A stretch of 64,000 bases of DNA from JANNRA01 sp031401035 (GTDB lineage Bacteria > Desulfobacterota > Binatia > HRBIN30 > CADEER01): NCBI GenBank assembly GCA_031401035.1, contig JANNRA010000108.1, forward strand, positions 25,866-89,865. Reading direction: 5' to 3'. The position numbers and the translations under genes are program-made. Below are positions 60,285-64,000 of this stretch, in pieces; the first letter of the stretch is position 1, and each line of letters opens with the position of its first letter. A model generated the notes under the pieces. That model made no database searches and had not been told where the DNA came from. It worked only from the letters and a program-made list of their open reading frames with translations.

Positions 60285-62656
60285 GCGCAGCCGCCACCGC
60301 CGCCGCGACCGAGGCGCCCGACATCCTCGCCGCGGCGCGGGCGTACGTCGCGCGCGGATGGGCGGTCGTGCCGCTGCCACCGCGCGCGAAAGCGCCGGGA
60401 ATCCGCGAGTGGCAGCGCCTCCGCCTGGAGGGACCAGATCTCGAGCGTGCGTTCGCTGCCGCTGGTGGCGTCGGCATCCAGTGCGGCGCGCCGTCTGGCG
60501 GCGCCTGCGACGTCGACCTCGACAGCGCCGAGACACGCGACGCATGGCCGCTCATCGGCCCACCGACAGAGATGCGCCACGGCCGCGCGTCGTCGCCAGA
60601 GTCGCACGCCTGGTACCAGCTCGACGCACCGCCGGCGCAGACCGAGCGACTCCGCGACCCTGACGGCAAGACGACGCTTATCGAACTGCGCTCGACCGGC
60701 GGTCAGACGGTCGTCCATCCGTCGCTGCACGAGGAGACCGGCGAGGCGATTGTCTGGCACGCCGACGGCGAGCCGGCGCACGTCGACGTCGTCGACCTGC
60801 AGCGGGCCGTGCGCGAGTGCGCCGCCGTCGCGATGGTCGCCCGGCGCTGGCCGACCGGCTCCCGCCACGACGCGGCGCTCGCGCTCGCCGGTCTCCTGCT
60901 CCGCGGCGGCAAGTCCGTCTCCGACGCCGAACGCCTCGTCGAGATCGTCGCGCGCGTTGCCGGCGATGCCGAGGTGGCCGACCGCGTCCGCGCCGTCCGC
61001 GACACGGCGGTCGACCTTGAGGCCGGTCGCCCGGCAACGGGCGGGCCGCGGCTGGCGGCGCTGCTCGGCAGCGACGGCGAGGCGGTGGTGGGCCGCCTGC
61101 GCGAGTGGCTCGGGCTCACCGGCGACGGGCGCGCCGAGGACGACGACGCGGCGCCGCTGGACCTGTGGGGCAGTCAACTCGCCGGCACACCGCCGCTGCA
61201 TCTGCCCACGACGGTGCCGACGATGCTGGCCGATGTCGCCGAGGACGTCGCCGCGCGGCACGGCTGCGACGATGCGCTGGTGGCGATGTTCGGCCTCGCC
61301 GTCTGCGCGGGCGCGATCGACGACGGACATCAGATCCAGCCGCGCCAGCACGACCGCGAGTGGCGCACCTCGGCCCGCCTCTGGAACATCGGCGCCGAGG
61401 AGATCGGTCACGGGAAGTCGCCCGCCCTGCGCGCCGTCCTCGGCCCCCTGCGCGCCCTTGACCACCGATGGGGCGAGGAGGACGCGCCCGCCCATCGGCG
61501 CTACGCGCTCGCGCTCAAGCTCTACAACCGTGAGCTCGAACGATGGGTAAAAGGCGGTGGAGTTGGGCTGCCGCCAACCGAACCGCCGCGCCCGCCGGCT
61601 CGGCGGCGGGTGGTCGACGACATCACCATCGAGAAACTGTCAGATGTGCTCGCTGACAATTCCCCCGGCGTCCTGATCGCACAAGATGAGATCGCCGGAC
61701 TGATCGGGGGAATGGACGCCTACCGGCCGAACGGCGTTGCTAAGGACCAGGCCGCATACCTCCAGCTTCGAGACGGTGGCCCGCGGCGCGTTGAGCGCGT
61801 GAAGCGAGGCGACGTCACCTGTTCGAATTGGGGCGCCTCTCTGGTCGGCGGCATCCAGCCCGCCAAACTGCGCCAGCTCGCGCCGAGGATGCTCGACGAC
61901 GGCCTGCTCGCCCGCTGCCTGGTGTTCTTCGGGCGCGGCGGCGGCCTCCCGATCGACCGACCCGCCGACCGCGCCGCCCTCGACCTGTACGCCGCCACGA
62001 TCGAGCGCCTGGCCGTGCTCCCGGTGCCGGCCGAGCCGTACAGGATGGCGGCGGGCGCCCATCTGCGCCGCGAATACGTGGTCCGCATCGCCCGCGCCGT
62101 CGCCGTCCTACCAACCACGGCACCCGGCTTGGCGGCGGCGCTCAGCAAGTGGGAGGGCCTATTCGCCCAACTCGCGCTCACGATGCACCTGACCGAAGCG
62201 GCGAGCGAGGGGCGCACGCCGGCTGCCGTCGTCTCCGAGGGCACCGCCGACCGGGTGGCGCGCCTCTTGATTGACTACGTCCTGCCGCACACGGCGCACC
62301 TGTATGGCGAGTTGCTCGGCCAGGATCACCTGACGCACGCGCGGTGGCTGGCCGGGCATATCCTGGCCCACCGTCTGGACAAGATCAGCGCCCGCGACAT
62401 CGGACGCGCGTACCACGGCATGCGCGACGACCGCCGCGCCCTACAGGACGCCATGCAGACGCTGACAGTCGCCGGCTGGGTCATGCCGCGCGACGAGCAG
62501 CCCGGCCGCGGGGCGACCAAGTGGCGGGTCAATCCCCGCGTCCACGCCCTGTTCGGCGCGCGTGCCGAAGCCGAGCGCATCCGGCGCGATGCCGTCCGCG
62601 ACCAAATCAAGCAGGCGGCCGAGATGCTCGGCCTGAGCGACGAGGTGGCGCCATGA
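60281..62656 (+). CDS. Primase-polymerase fused to a DUF3987 helicase-like domain
   Basis: This 791-residue protein has an N-terminal primase-polymerase (AEP) domain (about 10-200) with the catalytic DVDLDS (Asp77, Asp79) and a SPESHAWYQ His. A C-terminal DUF3987 domain (from about 320) follows, with a P-loop-like EEIGHGKS near 378. A winged-helix tail with WRVNPRVHALF ends it. Such fusions serve as replication initiators of satellite and prophage elements. The GTG at 60281 overlaps the HTH stop. Confidence 0.85.
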   Translation: MSAAATAAATEAPDILAAARAYVARGWAVVPLPPRAKAPGIREWQRLRLEGPDLERAFAAAGGVGIQCGAPSGGACDVDLDSAETRDAWPLIGPPTEMRHGRASSPESHAWYQLDAPPAQTERLRDPDGKTTLIELRSTGGQTVVHPSLHEETGEAIVWHADGEPAHVDVVDLQRAVRECAAVAMVARRWPTGSRHDAALALAGLLLRGGKSVSDAERLVEIVARVAGDAEVADRVRAVRDTAVDLEAGRPATGGPRLAALLGSDGEAVVGRLREWLGLTGDGRAEDDDAAPLDLWGSQLAGTPPLHLPTTVPTMLADVAEDVAARHGCDDALVAMFGLAVCAGAIDDGHQIQPRQHDREWRTSARLWNIGAEEIGHGKSPALRAVLGPLRALDHRWGEEDAPAHRRYALALKLYNRELERWVKGGGVGLPPTEPPRPPARRRVVDDITIEKLSDVLADNSPGVLIAQDEIAGLIGGMDAYRPNGVAKDQAAYLQLRDGGPRRVERVKRGDVTCSNWGASLVGGIQPAKLRQLAPRMLDDGLLARCLVFFGRGGGLPIDRPADRAALDLYAATIERLAVLPVPAEPYRMAAGAHLRREYVVRIARAVAVLPTTAPGLAAALSKWEGLFAQLALTMHLTEAASEGRTPAAVVSEGTADRVARLLIDYVLPHTAHLYGELLGQDHLTHARWLAGHILAHRLDKISARDIGRAYHGMRDDRRALQDAMQTLTVAGWVMPRDEQPGRGATKWRVNPRVHALFGARAEAERIRRDAVRDQIKQAAEMLGLSDEVAP

Positions 62657-63036
62657 ACGCAGCGCGAAGCCTTCACGATCGGCTGTGGGAGCGCTTTCAA
62701 CGGGACCAGAGCGCCGAAAGCGTCCGGAACGTCACTTGCGCGCGTAAGGCAGAGAGGCCTCTCTCTTCTTCTCTCTCTAATTCTCTCTACGCGCCCAAAT
62801 CTTCCCCACGCGCGCGAGTGACAAACCGGACGCTTCGCGACGCCGAGGTGATCACACTCACTGACCGCCCCCGCTGGTCCGATCTGTCGTCGGCGCTGTT
62901 CTGGCTGCGGCATCGCGAGTGGCCCGCGCTTGAGGTGGGCGGCGTCGTCATCGAGGGCGAGCCGGCGTGGCGGGCGTGGGTCGGGCGTGCGCAGACTGAG
63001 GCGCTGCTCGCGGTCCGGGATCGGGTGGCGGTATGA
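62653..63036 (+). CDS. Small hypothetical protein of the mobile region
   Basis: This 127-residue protein starts by ATGA overlap with the primase gene. It has a serine-rich SSSLSNSL stretch encoded by a TC-rich tract (62757-62789) and a 14-base palindrome at 62751-62764. A C-terminal WSDLSSALFWLRHREW is possibly globular. The tract has lower GC than its neighbours. No function can be assigned. Confidence 0.55.
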   Translation: MNAARSLHDRLWERFQRDQSAESVRNVTCARKAERPLSSSLSNSLYAPKSSPRARVTNRTLRDAEVITLTDRPRWSDLSSALFWLRHREWPALEVGGVVIEGEPAWRAWVGRAQTEALLAVRDRVAV

Positions 63037-63097
63037 GCCGTCCGGCGCTCAACCCCATCTGGGGCGGCAATGCTTCTCACGCTGGCCGAGGTGCCGC

Positions 63098-63511
63098 GTG
63101 CTGACGCTCGCCGAGCTGCGCCTGGTGCTCGAGCGCGTCGCCGAGCTGCCTGCCGCCGATCGTGCCGACGCCATCGGGCTCGTCGCCGCGGCGCAGGCGC
63201 GGTTACTGACGCTGCTGGTGATGCCGCCGAACGCGGTGCCGGCCGACAGCGATCGCCTTGTTGACGCCGAGACGCTGGCGGAGCGGTTCAGCTTGTCGAT
63301 CTCGACCGTCCATGAACTCGCCCGCGCCGGCCAGATCCCGTGCAAAATGTTCGGCCGGTACCGCCGCTTCAACCTCGCCGAAGTCGCCGCTGCGGGCGGT
63401 TTCAATCTCGGCGAACTTGGGATTGACGGCCGAAAAGCGTTGCAGCGGCGAGAGTTTCGGGCGCAGCGGGGCAGCCGGTCACCGGCTCAGTCACCACAGG
63501 GGGGCATATGA
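63098..63511 (+). CDS. Excisionase-like HTH protein
   Basis: This 137-residue protein has a helical N-terminus (LTLAELRLVLERVAELPAAD) and a helix-turn-helix at about 55-100. The HTH includes DAETLAERFSLSISTVHELA and CKMFGRYRRFNLAEV, typical of excisionase/MerR-like proteins. The start is uncertain; the GTG at 63098 is the first codon before homology. Its stop overlaps the next gene (ATGA). It may regulate excision or late genes of the element. Confidence 0.65.
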   Translation: MLTLAELRLVLERVAELPAADRADAIGLVAAAQARLLTLLVMPPNAVPADSDRLVDAETLAERFSLSISTVHELARAGQIPCKMFGRYRRFNLAEVAAAGGFNLGELGIDGRKALQRREFRAQRGSRSPAQSPQGGI

Positions 63512-64000
63512 CCGCCGCCCCGAACGCCAAACACCGCACCGGCATCTTGAAGCGGTCACGCCACGCGCCACGCCTCGACGCCGAGGCCGAGGCCGCCGTG
63601 CAGTCTTACGTCGCGCACTATGCCGAGGACGAGCCGGGCGGACTCGCCGCGATGTCGAACCGCGAGTTGTCGATCCTACGCGACGTGGCGGTGGCCGACG
63701 CCATCATCGAGCGCGCGTTCAACTGGGCCGCAGCACAGCCGACGATAATCGACGCGGAAGGCAACCTCCTGCCCGTGCTGGGCAAGAGCCTGCTCGCCTA
63801 CATCAACAGCAAGCGCCTCGGCCTCGTCGCCCTCGGCCTACGCCCGCAGCGCAGCGACCAGACGCCGACGCTCTCCGACTACCTGCGCACCGCCGAGCAG
63901 CGCCGCGCGCAGCCGGGCAAGGCTGTGGCCGCTCCAGGGGCATTCGCGCCGCCTGCGCCAGCCGCTGACACCGCCACCAACCCGCCGGCAGTGCCGGCCG
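63508..64000 (+). CDS. Possible phage terminase small-subunit-like protein, 3' end missing
   Basis: The gene starts at ATG 63508, overlapping the HTH stop, and runs off the right edge; 164 residues are visible. It has RHAPRLDAEAEAAVQSY, IERAFNWAAAQ and LLAYINSKRLGLVALGLRPQ, followed by a Pro/Ala-rich tail. The helical region with ALGL resembles some phage small terminase proteins, but the match is weak. It is consistent with a phage or satellite origin of this end. Confidence 0.4.
   Translation, partial: MTAAPNAKHRTGILKRSRHAPRLDAEAEAAVQSYVAHYAEDEPGGLAAMSNRELSILRDVAVADAIIERAFNWAAAQPTIIDAEGNLLPVLGKSLLAYINSKRLGLVALGLRPQRSDQTPTLSDYLRTAEQRRAQPGKAVAAPGAFAPPAPAADTATNPPAVPA

Noticed and set aside
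63033..63104. A 23-codon frame with an ATGA overlap to the gene at 62653
   Set aside because: It is too short to support on its own and its end overlaps the likely GTG start of the HTH gene. It may only be a coupling frame.

Overview
The window is about 64 kb of very GC-rich bacterial chromosome, densely coded on both strands. It carries a complete-looking cofG-cofH-cofD-cofE run for coenzyme F420, two luciferase-like (LLM) flavin/F420 oxidoreductases, and a fused-subunit 2-oxoacid:ferredoxin oxidoreductase. It also carries several acyl-CoA enzymes. Alongside these sit typical Gram-negative housekeeping genes: zapA with a zapB-like gene, ygfZ, clpS-clpA, RNase E/G and RNase Y. F420 with this gene set suggests an uncultured soil or sediment lineage near Desulfobacterota, for example Binatota/Binatia. 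That placement is inference from gene content, not a computed phylogeny.

Layout. 0-7 kb: a sulfatase cut by the left edge, two LLM oxidoreductases, a tRNA-dihydrouridine synthase, a GH84-like glycosidase and an aldo/keto reductase. 6.9-13 kb: clpS-clpA, then a leftward run of NosL-like lipoprotein, membrane protein, DUF35 protein, thiolase and CPBP protease. 13-24.4 kb: purC, tsaC/Sua5 with a HEAT protein, SDR, Rieske protein, cyclophilin, HAD phosphatase, DoxX-like protein, korAB and RNase E/G. 24.4-28 kb: a fused radical-SAM/DUF2344 protein and an HNH protein. 28-38.5 kb: smc, ftsY, a zapB-like gene, zapA, a possible 6S RNA, a 5-formyl-THF cyclo-ligase, rny, a YmdB-like phosphoesterase, tyrS and a class II aldolase.

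38.5-50.7 kb: a Rieske remnant, a sulfotransferase, ygfZ and CoA-ester enzymes lead into a tightly coupled glycan locus. That locus holds a protein joining a clan GH-A-like domain to a GT2 glycosyltransferase, an ABC exporter, and two paralogous proteins of uncertain, perhaps glycosyltransferase, function. It is the best candidate here for an undescribed system. 50.7-58.7 kb: acyl-CoA dehydrogenase, L,D-transpeptidase, the leftward F420 operon, a hypothetical protein and a response-regulator/histidine-kinase protein.

From about 59.3 kb to the right edge the content becomes phage- or satellite-like. A chain of small genes joined by ATGA/GTGA overlaps includes two HTH/excisionase-like genes and a primase-polymerase/DUF3987 helicase-like protein. 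The chain ends in a gene cut by the right edge that may be a terminase small subunit.

Structures beyond genes include an 83-bp palindromic repeat present twice: once between purC and tsaC, and once in frame inside the radical-SAM/DUF2344 gene. Short tandem duplications cover two stop codons (3 x 32 bp at 18.6 kb and 2 x 17 bp at 52.6 kb). A perfect hairpin abuts the start codon of the small HTH gene at 60.08 kb.
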